Shown piece by piece: positions 1 to 48,900 of a stretch of 64,000 bases of DNA. The stretch comes from Marthasterias glacialis (lineage: Eukaryota; Echinodermata; Asteroidea; Forcipulatida; Asteriidae). The notes beneath the pieces are model-generated. The model saw nothing but the letters and a program-made list of their open reading frames with translations. It was not told where the DNA came from and did no database searches. The position numbers and the translations under genes are program-made. The DNA lies in NCBI GenBank assembly GCA_911728455.2, contig OU452225.1, positions 7,786,106 to 7,850,105 on the forward strand, in the 5' to 3' direction. Every line of letters begins with the position of its first letter. Positions within the stretch are counted from its first letter, which is position 1.

Positions 1-1847
1 CAGGTAGGGTTACAGTAATACCACAAAGCACCTAAACCAGGGAATACTCGTCCAATCTAGGATGCTGACCTCGCTGTACCCACACTTTGTCTCGGTGGGT
101 TTCAGGTTCACATGCCTTGGAGGGGGTCCAAAGTCCCCCATCTGATGGTTACAATTATAGCACACAACCGCAACCCTAATAAGAAGTATTGAAGGATATA
201 CACGTATAGGATTAACCACATGGAGGGGAACATGGCAACTGTACAATTATGAAAGCAAGCCTGTGGAGAGAGTCTCTCAGAGGTGCAAAGTACACGTCCT
301 CAGTGTTTCATAAATTTCATAAGTTGCAAATTCTATCTGCAAGTAAAACTTTGGTTCAAATTAAATTTCAGTTTTCTGCCTGACCTTCAGAGGTCGATGT
401 AAGTACCACGAGATGTCTAGACAAATTAAGAATGTAGAGTCTTTAATAAGATTTCTTTTTTTTTGTACAGGAGAGTCACTATTTTTGGTGAGTTAACAAC
501 TCATACCAGAAGTTCCACCACTGTTCATTTTGAAAAATTATTTATCAACATAGTTATGGCAATTTATTGTTTCAAGGTTGTTTTACCGCCCATGCAAAGT
601 AAATAAATTATTTAGACAACCCAAATGTTCACGCTGACTAAATGCTGTTTTTGCCAAACCCATATCCTCAGAAGGTTGGTTTAGTTCCGGTTATCATTTT
701 TCAGCCTTATCCTTGTTAAACTTTGCACGTTTGTTATCGTTGAAAATACGTGTATTTGAGATGTAGGTTATCTACCAAAGCCCATTCCAGGCATGCAACT
801 TCTCAGTTTATCAGCTGATTTCCTTTTTTTTCCCCCTGTTTTTTTTTTTTCTACCGAAGAAAACTAGAAAAAACACAAATGTACAAAGCAGTTTCCTCTT
901 TTGGGTGTTGGTTACAAGTAGCTTGATGTCTGCCATTTCCACCTATGTGGCATTCTTTTTTTCTTTTTTTAAATCGAATATCTAGCAATAAGCACTTCCA
1001 GAGAGTATTTTTTTTTTCCCCCCGTATTTTTTTCCTCCCAGTTTGCCCCACTTGATATGGGTTCACTGAAACCAAGAAGCCAGGGCCAAATTTCTTGGAG
1101 CTATCCAACTGAGAAAAAAAATTACCGAAGAAAAAAATTGTTGATCAAAAAATAAGCAGGGATTGTTATGGCAGGTAGTCTACTTTTGCTAAGCACAATA
1201 TTTCTGTGGTTAGCAGATTTTTTTTTTTTTTTACAGCTTATTAAAATGGGAACCATGATGTGTTTCCGTGTGTCTGAGATTGATAACATAAACTCAGATT
1301 GGGGGAAAAAATTCACCATATAGGAATGCCATCTTGTACGCTTGACAAATCATAATTACTCTATTTAGTTCAGAGAGGTATTTTACATTAATTGCTTTTT
1401 GAAGACTCGATCATTTTCAATCAGTTGTTCCCAATAAATGCAGCATCAAACCCACCTCTGGAAAATTTAATTAGACTAAATTGTCCTGTTTAAGTGACAA
1501 CAGCAAAGTGGTTTATCTTTTGTCCATACATTGTAGTACATACTTTTTTTGGGGGGGGATTGCAGCAATCCAAATAAGCGTTGGTGATGTTGGGAGTCTT
1601 CAGTTCAAATGTTTTTTTTGTGTCAACTTGACAATTTTTCTGACAAAATCTGTGTCCTCTGGAGGATTGGAACTGGTATGAAGTACGCTAGCAGATTTGA
1701 TTTGGATAGTTACCAATCCAGAACTTCATCTCTTAGTCCAGTTTCAAAGTTATTGACGCATTGTGGTAAGGGGAATTTCGAGTGCAAATTGAATTCACCT
1801 TGACTTCATTTCTCATTAATGGTGGTTTTCTTGTACTCAACCCGCAG
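1..1847. other. Patched intron (left edge)
   Basis: No exon recognised. Contains several T-runs (around 840, 1009, 1219) and, at about 1535-1690, a fragment with CTCTGGAGGATTGGAACTGG that recurs near 41365 and, reversed, near 57035, so it is an interspersed repeat. Confidence 0.6.
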
Positions 1848-38523
<36,676 letters not shown>

Positions 38524-39660
38524 ATAAGGTCAGTTAAATGATGAGAAAAAAATACGGCCCTGTTGAATGCAAAAGGATGCAGCAAGTATTAGAATTCACC
38601 TTCTGTTAGGCTGGCATGATACTCGTCCTATTTTTTTTAAATCTGATGACTGATTAATTTTACCCTCGGAAAAATCGGTGAGATTGTTATTAGATAGACA
38701 AAAACTATTTCAATAGCCTACCATGGGTCAGCCCTTGTACTCAATAAAAATTGTCCCATCTTTTTGTTTTGTCAACAACTCAGGAGAGAGAAAACAAAAA
38801 TCAAGTTAAACCACTCGCTACGGTGATAAAGCCTTCTCCATCTGCGCCCCCAAACTCTGGAACAATCTCCCCATCGTCATGCGTCCCCTAACTCTGAACA
38901 CTGTCAAATATAGATTGAAAATACTATTACAGTACTACATATCTATTTATCTCATTTCTGAAGTCGTTTACAAATATTTTTGTTTTTGTAATTTTTTGTT
39001 AAGTGCTTAGAAACGCTGCATATTAAGTACTGTATAAATGTTAGTCATTATTAAATTAGTTGAAAATGAAAGGCCAAAAATTCGTTGTTGTCTGTTGTGT
39101 CTTCGTTCTACTTCTAGGTAAACATGGCACGTCTGATCTGTTGTCTCCAGCCAGCTGTGCCGTTAGCCTCTTGTTTTCAGTTCTAAAGGCTTCAAGACTG
39201 AGCTGGACTGGTGACAAATTGATACAGACATTGACTATTGTTTAAAACTAACTTTATCTAATTATGTCTTGTTTACATACCTTGTTTACTTTCTTTTAGG
39301 TACTAACGCAGCTGCTTTGCTAAGGACTGACGCAAACCAGGTCATGACCTCAAGTCCTGACCTCCGACCCGTCGGCAAGGCAACACTCATGAACACTGCC
39401 CTAGTATTGAGCAGCAACACACTGTACAGATAACGGTTTTACCTACTTGGGAGTGTAAAGATTCTATGAATATTTATTTATGCTAATAGCAAGTTAACCT
39501 TAAGTGTATCTTATGAATATTAAACAGTGTTTTTTTTATGTATATGAAAAGCAATTTGTTTGACTGGTGTTGATATATTACTCAATGCTGATGCGTCAAT
39601 CATACTCTATATATAAATATAAAATGTATGAATAAAGATGAGGAGATTTGAGGTCACGTT
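38524..39660 (+). other. Patched 3'UTR with LINE fragment
   Basis: Sequence downstream of the stop, AT-rich, with a canonical AATAAA at 39631-39636, the best poly(A) signal I see. It includes a piece of a non-LTR retrotransposon (separate entry). The transcript end and any 3'UTR intron cannot be fixed from sequence alone. Confidence 0.55.
38809..39055 (+). mobile_element. 3' end of a non-LTR retrotransposon (LINE)
   Basis: Reads in one frame as YGDKAFSICAPKLWNNLPIV followed by NTVKYRLKILL, a typical C-terminal end of CR1/L2/Rex-like reverse transcriptases, then a short tail with a TGTATAAATG motif and ATTATT. Only the last about 50 codons remain. It lies in the likely Patched 3'UTR. Confidence 0.7.
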
Positions 39661-42600
39661 TTATAACTATTATATTATTCGAAGACTCAGTAATTTTTTG
39701 CCAAGTTGTAAGTACATGTTGTATAGGTTTATCACTGTATATACTGATATAAAGTTAAAGCCATGGCTGGGAGTATATAACATAAAGTGTCCCTCGTTGT
39801 TTAACCAGTGAAAATTCTTAAAATATTAGTAGACAGGTTTTCCTTGTACGGGAAACTTTACTTCCCCATTTTCTGCATTATTTGTAAAAACCTATGTTTT
39901 TAATAGTTTCAAAACAAACGCTGGAAGATCTTGTAACCTAACTTAATCACTTTTGTCTCGCATACTGAGAGTACAAGTGGCTCACCTTGATGTAGGGTAT
40001 CGGTTTTGTTCGCCTTTCACTTGATTGGCCGGGAAGAGACATCTAAAAAATAATAATAATAAAATAAATAAATAAAAAGACAAACAAAAATGGTTACCTC
40101 GTGTAATCGTAATCAACTAAAACTTTCATGTACAATTTCTGTGTTTTCCCTCAAAAAATAGAGGATGTTATACATATTGGCCACCAAAAGTTTTTTACAC
40201 AAAGATACCACATCATATTCCGTGAATTCGTTCAAAAAGCTTGTTTTTTAATGTACTTTTCCCCCATTTTTTCAAAATAGAGGACAAGCGTATATTGTAC
40301 CTTCTAAAAAATTAACAAGTTTTTTTTAATCTCCTACCTCCTGAACACAGTGGATTACTCTGACCAACATTTGGCCCATGATTTTGGAACCAGCTGTGAG
40401 GAATGGATCATTGCTAAATGGGGATGTTTAAATTGATTGCCAAAATAATATTTTATAAAATGTGTATACTGTGTATAGTCAGTATTATTTTATTGTGCTT
40501 TTTTTTCTTCTTCTAAGTATCATAATTGTGTTGAAATGTCACGATATATCGTATAAAGTAAGAACAAAAAAACAACCAGTTGTATATAATGTAGTTTCTT
40601 TTGTAATTAACAAAACATTTTCAATATCAGGTGGTGATACTTGATTTTATTTTACAGCTCGCAGGTGTGTGTTAATATTTAACCAAATCAGCTGTTGTGT
40701 TCAAAACATAAACCATATTTATTATGACCTCATCGATATATATTTTTTTTCTTTTGCCAAATGAGTGGTGAAACAATCTACACTTTCACATCTGACCGAA
40801 TTTGTGTGGAAACCCCCCCACTCCAAAAATGGATTAGCCACATGACATCAATTTGTATTATAAATGTTTATGCTGCAATTTTACTGCTTTTACTTTGGTC
40901 CAATTCATTTGGACCAAACTTACAGCCGTGAAGTTGTCTGACAAATGCCTCTTTAGTAGACTGCGTCCAAACACATCACAAAAATGTGTTAGTAGTTCTG
41001 GTATGAACATCCGTAGATAATTCAGTTTTAAACCTCAATCACTAAAACAGAAAAAAAATTCCATTGGTGATAAACTTTATTGTATTGGGGGCATTTTTAC
41101 CTGGAGAGGGGAAATTTCTATCCTCTAGTTTTCAATCGACCAATCTGAAAAGGTTTATTGAAACCCGGTGTTCAAGTTTGAGTGAAAACAACGAAAAAAA
41201 CAGAGTATGTTTTCTCAGGGATTTTCATTTGTTATTAGTATTTTTTTCTTTTTCTTTTAATATGCACATTGACTTCAGGCCTATTTCCATTGCGTCAATA
41301 GAAATAAGCAAGGTTTTTTCACATTTCCTCAACTTTGACAGTATTTCAGACAGATTATATATATATTGCTCTGGAGGATTGGTACCGGTATGAGCCTTAT
41401 GGTATGGGAGCTTTCAGATTATTTCAAATAATTATATCAATCATGCTCTCCGGTTTAAGAACTGCAACACGTTCAAATATTTCGGCCCAATTGGTGTTCG
41501 TTGCTGCCTACTTCCCCTATAGAGGTTTGATTCGGTACAAGTTTCGATCCCCTCTCGTTCAACTGCAAAACCATGAACGTATCTAGTCAGCCAAAGTCAC
41601 AATAATTATTAATGTACATAACTGTGCAGGTTAACATTTAAGTGAAGATATATTTTTTTAGGTATTACATGCAGTTTGCAGCATTATTCTATTAATTTAG
41701 AAACAAACAAGTTGTATCATAAATTAAAAAACAAAAACTGGCATCATCTTGTCCAGCTCTCTTTGCTACGTTTGTATGATTTAAGTAACCAATTTTATAT
41801 TGTTCATACCGTAAATTGTAAGTTAACATTACAAAGTGGTAGAACACATATGTGTTCATCTTTAAAAGTTGTACAAATTATTTGGTAACACTGCCAGCAA
41901 ATCCCCCCAACCAACGACGAGCCATCAGCTCTTGTTTTTTTTAGATTGAGGAAGAAAAAAAAAGATCAGAGGACTGAGAGAAGTCTATCAAGGGAGTGTA
42001 GTACCTTTCGCCGTGAGGTGAAATTTGGAGTTGATTTAATTAGATATATCTCAGGTATTTTAAAAATTTGTATTCATCCGAGTTACTGTTGGCACTGAAC
42101 CATAGAAACGTCAAAAGATAGCCTGTTCGGTTATGTTATCATTACATATATGGAAATGTTACAATATCTCATTTCAAGATTTGTTTTCTACTATTTAATG
42201 TAGGTTGTCACTTCTTGTGATGGATGATGTTGACACTTTGTGACGCGAAAGAGAAACTTCCTGTTGGATAAAAGTCTTTTGAAGTTTCAATGGTTCACGT
42301 TATTTTGATCAACATTTTGTATGATAATATTGTAATTCCCACACTTGTGTAAAAATGGACTTTTTATTGTTAATTTATAATCTACAACCACAACAGCACA
42401 ATGGGAAAATGAGAAAAAAAAAGTATTGTCTTAAAAATGTTTTTATTCAAATTTTTATAAAAATCAACAAATATAACAGCTGTAAAGTTTATAACCACTG
42501 TTGATTTATCAGATACATTCGTTTTTATCATAAATGGAAGGTTTTTGAACATCATTTTTATGTAAGATTTTGACATTGCAATTGGTTGGAAGCTACATAA

Positions 42601-42958
42601 TGTCCCGCGCCCACTCTTGGTGGATTTTTACATTAAATAAACGAAGAACAAGACACGAAGATGCAGTTGAGAAAATCCATTGCGAGTTATTTTTTTGTTG
42701 GTGCGTTTCCTTAGGGCTAAAAATCATTTTTGGAGGTATGCAAGTTTTGTCAAAAAGAAAGGTCCGTAAAAAGTGACACTGATATTCCTATAGTACATTC
42801 GAGATTTGAGCAACCATGTTGAGAGTAGTCTGTTGCCGTTTTGTTGTTCATACGAACATTACAACGTAAGGCATCGGGGCGGGGAACATGACCAATGCTT
42901 AAAAGCTGCAATGTGTTTCAGCATTAAGAAAGCGCTGGTCAGAGGTTTGTTTGGATCA

Positions 42959-43142
42959 AGCAGGGGTGTGAGAATTCAGCTTTTAAGCTGATTTCAGCTG
43001 TTTGTTTTTGTTCTGATGTTTACTCTGAATGTCAGCTTTTTTGTAAACCTGCCCTGTACAAAACTATGGGAACTTTTTGAATTTCAGCTCTTTGCAATAG
43101 CTGTTTTCAGCTTCTTCTTTTTTCGCCACTCGCACCCCTGGT
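42959..43142 (+). mobile_element. MITE with CAGGGGTG ends
   Basis: Left end GCAGGGGTGTGAG, right end CTCGCACCCCTGG; interior made of repeated TTTCAGCT modules. A typical nonautonomous hAT-like end sequence. Confidence 0.75.
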
Positions 43143-44648
43143 AGAGTTGTGACAATCTCGGGAATAATGTCCCTTTCTCCATGTGACAACTCCATCCATG
43201 CCTATAAAAGTGGCCACCATCGTGAATGAAACGACACTGTAACTAAACAGCGTGAAAGGTAGTTCTACCTCTCGTGTTGCAGCTCTCTCTTGAAAATGCC
43301 TCTGTATTCTTCCGTAAATTCGAAAAAGTGCCTTGAAAAAAAAAAAGATCTTTAAAATAAAGAGAAACATTCTCTCTGACATCATTAACGTCTTTTGGCA
43401 TCCTTTTGCCTTTTGATTATTAACAAATTACTATTGAGTGCCGTATCTTGACGTATAGAATGCGCAACGGGCAAGGAAACTATTGGAGAATGTTAGTTCA
43501 TTACTACAGCATGGATGATTTTCCTTCCTCCATCATTACAGCTATGTACTGCCTTAAAAAAACATCACCCCACGTAGTGGCAGAATGACAGTAAAGATGT
43601 CATTACATACACGAGTATTTACATAAGGTTTCATCTTGAAAGCACGACGGCTGTTCATTTAGAAAAGCCAACGGTGCGTTGAAAACCAGATTGTCGTTAC
43701 TCTGCTGTTTTTTAATGCAGAGTTAGAAAACCATAAATATTTTTAATGACCATGTCACTTTGTTCAGTTAAGGAGATTTCCTTTGACTTCCAAATATTAA
43801 TGAACTAACATTTTCCATTTAAAATTCTGTAAATTTTTCTGCCGATAATTTGATTATCGAAACAATCTTAGAATATTTTTTTTTCATTTTCACCTTGGAG
43901 GCAAACATTTCTGACAGGTAGGCCTATTGTTAAGCATCATTTTTCCGGTTAGCTTCTTACTAAATACAAACTTAATTTTGTTATCTTCAAATCGACAAAC
44001 TTTTTTAAACATTTATTTCACAAAGTCATTTCAGAAATGTAAACGATTACCATTGTTGAGAGTCTTCTACTCAATATTATGTTACAATAAAATTTAAAAC
44101 AAAGTAATGTTTTGTTGTCCGTTGCTATTTATTATTTTTTAACGTGTCTGTTTATGACTTTTTAATTAATTAATCGCCATTTGTTACAGTAGTCAACCTG
44201 TAGTATGTAGCAGAAATAGGCTAGTTTACGTTCATCGCATACAGACACTATTGTTTGGCAAACGCCATAGAGTTGTGCACTAGGTAGACGCACAAATGCG
44301 CAAACGGCACCACCAGCCCCATACAAAAATGGCGCGATGATCCCTCATTTTGCCTGCCAGTAGTGTTAAGCCCGGTCCATACTTGACGAATGCGAAGGCG
44401 AAGCGACTTTGGAGTCACAAATTTGCAACGAACAATTCTCGGGCAAGTTGAAATGTGTTGAACTTTTTTGGCGAAACTTGCTGAGAGTGTAGAAGAGTGA
44501 CATCAAAATATTTTTAAAAACATTGAAATTAGCTTGATACGTTTTTTTGCATATCGCAAAAGGTTTCCAGATTCTTAAATAGGAACCTTCCCGCCCCTCC
44601 ACTTCCGTTGACTTGATGAACTAACTCGTTTTGAAAAAAATCCGCCCG

Positions 44649-44671
44649 CCCCCCCCCCCCCCCCCCCCCCC
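44649..44671 (+). repeat. Poly(C) tract
   Basis: A run of more than 20 C preceded by CCGCCCG; the opposite strand could form a G-quadruplex. Confidence 0.9.
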
Positions 44672-45099
44672 GTTTGCTATAGAGGACACACCATTAACAT
44701 TCAGGGTACCAGCGTAGAAGCTCGTGGAACCAGCGGCCTACTTTGCATGAAGTAGCTCATCCAATGTTAATCAAATTTTGTTTTTTGTTGGAGGGAGAAT
44801 CATACAAATGCAACCTTTTTACTGAGACGATTAACACTGTGAATGATACAGAGAAATAAACGTTTCCACAAAAATCTTTTGAGTACTTTTAATGATGTGC
44901 CAGTGTACATGGGGCCTACATTATGTAAAAAAAAAAGTTATAAAAATAAAATTTTGTACAAGTGTGTTATTTTTTTACACTACTTTATTTCAATGGGTTA
45001 GTGTGCAGAGAGGACCTTAATCACAAAGCAGTATTTTTTGTCACAAAAAGGTATATGAGGAAACCAACTGAACGAGAAGGGTTTTTTAAAAACGCATGG

Positions 45100-45375
45100 A
45101 CAGAATTTTGGAGGGGTATAGCTTGAGGGGTTCAGTGGAGGGGAATTTCTGGAGTTGCCGGGGAGGGTTAAAACTTGGATGGGTACACCTTGAGATGCTC
45201 GGTGGAGGGTAGGGCTTAAATCTTGGAGGGGGTACCTTGAGGGGCTCGTTTGAGGGGACTTTCTGGGGTTGCTGGGAAGGGCTTTAAACTTGGAGGGGTA
45301 CACCTTGAGGAGCTCGGTGGAGGGGAGGGCTTAAAACCTGGAGGTGTACCTTTTTTCACCACGTAGAGGGGTACC
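45100..45375 (+). repeat. Imperfect minisatellite
   Basis: Repeated modules such as ACCTTGAGG-GCTCGGTGGAGG and TTAAA-CTTGGAGGGGTACAC, with a long unit of about 60-130 bp. No coding signal. Confidence 0.75.
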
Positions 45376-45669
45376 TTTTTATTTTATTTCTCACCACGTA
45401 GAAATTGGTACAAGTTTCATAAAAATTGGTCGAGAACTTTGGATGAAGGGGGCACTCTCCGGTCAAAAAAAGAAAGAACAAAAAAGGTCAGGTTCCGGAG
45501 CATAGATCGGTGGAGAAAAAAACAGAAAGAAAGAAAGAATTGCACATACTGAACATAACGTTTTTAGTGCCTCCTCTGGCCAGGTTTTTCTCTCAGCCTG
45601 CAAGCGAAGTCTCATCATCACGCAGGTGGACATTGGCAGGTGGTTTTGACCAAAAAGATAATTAATTGT

Positions 45670-45927
45670 ATGCGAGCGCCCTCTATCTGTTGCTATGCAC
45701 AGTTGATACGACAGCGTCCACTTTACTGCACACATACATTACGTTACATTCCTTCTCAACCCCGCAAAATGGCAACCGAATTGTTGAAGCAGAACCGGCT
45801 TCGCTGGGATTTAACCCCCGAAAACATCAAAACCAAAGCAGAAGATCTGATAAAACAATGTAAGGCTGTGTACGACGCTGTTGGCTCACTCAAGAAGGAC
45901 GCCCTCACCTATGAAAATACTTTGCAG
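45670..45927 (+). CDS. THOP1: Peptidase exon 1 (two possible starts)
   Basis: From ATG 45769, 53 codons: [20 protein letters not shown] matches the LRWDL start of TOP and neurolysin. The frame is open upstream to ATG 45670, whose 33-residue extension ([20 protein letters not shown] and on) has six basic and no acidic residues, like a mitochondrial presequence. ATG 45769 has the better start context. Donor gtaaaa. Confidence 0.92.
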
Positions 45928-48900
45928 GTAAAATTTCAGTCGGTCGAATCTCGCGGTCAGGCCTTTTATTACAATTTATTTTGCGCTGACATCATTCTCC
46001 GTGCTTTTCCGACACAGCATGAAAATGAAACTTAACATTTGTACTAGGCCTAGGCTACAGTTTATGTAATGCAACATTTTTGGGAAAAAAATCTATATTT
46101 TTGAAAAAAAAAATTGTTTGTTTTATTTTAGACCAGGAAAGATGATAGAATAATCTTAACTTTTATATCATCATTGTCTAGATTGCTAGACTCGTAATAA
46201 TATGACATGTATGAAGAAAGTTTAGGGAAAGTATTAAAAGTGCAAACAGGAATAAAAATAAAAAATGCTCCAATTATGAAAAAGACCTTTTGTGTCTGCA
46301 CGTCATGAGTCCCATAGAGATATGTACAACAGCACCCTCAATGATTTCAAAACGGCCGTAAGTTTACTTTCGGAAAAGAGCTGTGCATACCTATGCAATG
46401 TTGTTTTTGTGAGTTTACTGTGTAGTACTGAAGTAGTAGTACTACAGTTAGTACTACTCCAAGAACTATGAGGTTCGTTCCGCTAACGTCTCCACGCACC
46501 TCATAGAGTGACATGTACAAAATCCTATTTGAAACTTTCTGCCCTTTTTACGTTTACATGGCAACAGTTCTTTTTTGAAATCAGATCTTGCCAAAATAAG
46601 GCTCTATTTGTTCTTTGAACTCGCATCGAGCGTTGCATGGGTTCAGAAAATCCATTCCGCAAACTAAAAGTTGTTGAAAAGTGATAAATTCTCACCGTAA
46701 TTCAGATCCCATTCAAACAGTAATTGCAACAAATATGGCGGTGGAGTTGCAAAATTAACTGGTACACGGAACCAGCCCCTAGGACCAGCGCACCACATAC
46801 CAGCATACCAGTTAATTTTGCAACTCCTGCCGCCATATTTGTTGCAATACTGTTTGAATGGGATCTGAATTACAGTGAGAATTTATCACTTTTTGACAAC
46901 TTTTAGTTTGCGGAGTGGATTTTTTAGACCCGTGCAACGCTCGATGAGAGTTCAAAGAACAGATAGAGCCTAATTTTGGCGAGATCTGATTTCAAAAAAG
47001 AACTGTAGCCATGTAAACGTGAAGGGCAGAAAGTTTCGATTAGGATTTTGTACATGTCACTCTATGAGGTTCGTGGAGACGATAGCGGAACGAACCTCAT
47101 AGTTCTAGGAGTATGCATACCCAAGCAATGTTGTTTTTGTGAGTTAACTGTGTAGTACTAAAGTTGTAGTACTACAGTTAGTACTAGTACAGTACTACAC
47201 CACAGTACTACTACTAGTACTAGCTAGTAGTAGTAGGCTATATTGTGCTGCACCTACTTTTAGTATTTGGTTTATTGGTAAAGGATGTTTTGCTGGACCC
47301 GGCTTTCTTTTTAGTAAACATTATTTTATTTTATCGCATAAAAGTAGATCCAGTAACTGGGGTGCTGTACTCCTTTTTTTGAAAATTCGTGCTCATTGCT
47401 GTCGAGGTCAATTGTGTCACTTATTCATATTCATCAACGACTGTTTCCCTACATGTAAAAAGAAGTGTAAACACTGCTGATTGCCTGTTCGCTGATGCCC
47501 TGAGTCACATTTGTTTTGCACTGTCAAAGAAGGATACCAGCGCTCTACACTCTACACAGCTGAGCTGGTATCCTGCAAGTAACACACATTGTTTAACAAA
47601 GTCAAAGAAGGATACCAGCACTCTAACCTCTACACAGCTTATTTTGGTATTGCCACAAAATGATAAATGATTAACTATTGAAAAGAGCGAAACAAATTTT
47701 GTCATCACTTTATTACCTTTTAGGCGCTGGCTAATAATGATTGCGAATACGGTGTTCAACGTAACATACTGGACTTTCCTCAGCACACATCTCCTGATAA
47801 AGCAATGAGAGAAGCAAGCACTGAAGCTGATAAGAAACTTTCCGACTTTGATGTAGAAATGAGGTAAGGCCAACAAAGAAAAAAAAAGGGAGAGGGGTGT
47901 GGGGTCGTCACCGATGACCCAACTGTATTTTATTTTTTTTAATATAATGTTTATGAAGTTATGTCGAGAAAAACAATCAGGGGCTTATTTTTTGTTTTTG
48001 CCTATAAATCAAAGAACTTCGAATTTTTTAAAAAGCCAGTTACAGTGTGATATATTGGATTAAATTTCTTAAAATGGTTTTTGAAATCATACCTTTAAAA
48101 AAGACTCTGCTAGGGTCGAAACAATTTTTTGCAAAATGTTTATTAAACAGCGCAGGTATATTTATAGACATGAGAAATCCATGATGGATACCTGTGCATT
48201 GATCAAATCCATAAAATAGAAGCTGTTAAAATATCGAAATTCCCCATCTTTTTTATGGAAATGTTACCAGAAACACAATATTAAGTTTGTTTAGCCTAAG
48301 GGAGAATTAAAAATACAAAATCGTACAAAACCTTGCTGTCTGGGGACTTCCACTACCTTGGTTTGGGTCCAGTTATGTAGGTTGGAACAATTGTTTTGAT
48401 TTGAAGCTCTTGCGGCCAAACAAGGGAAACCAATAATTTATTGTGGAGTGTCGTGGCCGAGCGGATAAGAACATCAGACTCAAGCTCTGGTGTTTCTGAT
48501 CAGCAGAGTGTGGGTTCAAATCCCGGTTGTGACACTTGTGTCCTTAAGCAAGACACTTAACCATTTTTGCTGCATCCTTCAGATGGGATGTAAAACCGTA
48601 GGTCCCGTGTGTTGTGTAATGCACGTAAAAGAACCCAGTGCACTTATCGCAAAGAGAAGGGGTTCGCCCTGGTGTTTCTGGTTTGATTGGCTGCAGATTG
48701 CGTCACAGCACCTTGTAAACCGTTACATGGTGCTATGTAAAGGAACAGGTCTCATACATCAAAAATGAAACCCATCATACCTTGCAGGAAAAAATACTGA
48801 ACGCTTTGAGACGCCCATCGGGAGTGATAAAGCGCTATATAAGAGCTGCGTACTATTATTATTATTGTATATAAACAAAACGAACCTCGAACAAACTTTG

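Larger units (their letters stand above)
39661..45600. other. Intergenic region
   Basis: No gene recognised on either strand. AT-rich, with an A-rich AATAATAAAATAAATAAATA stretch at 40048-40078, a relic of the CTCTGGAGGATTGG repeat near 41365-41450, a MITE at 42959, a poly-C tract at 44649 and a minisatellite-like block at 45100-45375. The upstream control region of the peptidase gene is presumably at the right end, but no TATA box is evident. Confidence 0.6.

Noticed and set aside
1..8. CAG|GTAGGG at the left edge as a Patched exon end
   Set aside because: Only three bases of the supposed exon are visible and phase cannot be tested.
45640..45670. Further N-terminal extension of the peptidase from 45640
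   Set aside because: The codon there is GTG, not ATG; the first in-frame ATG is 45670.
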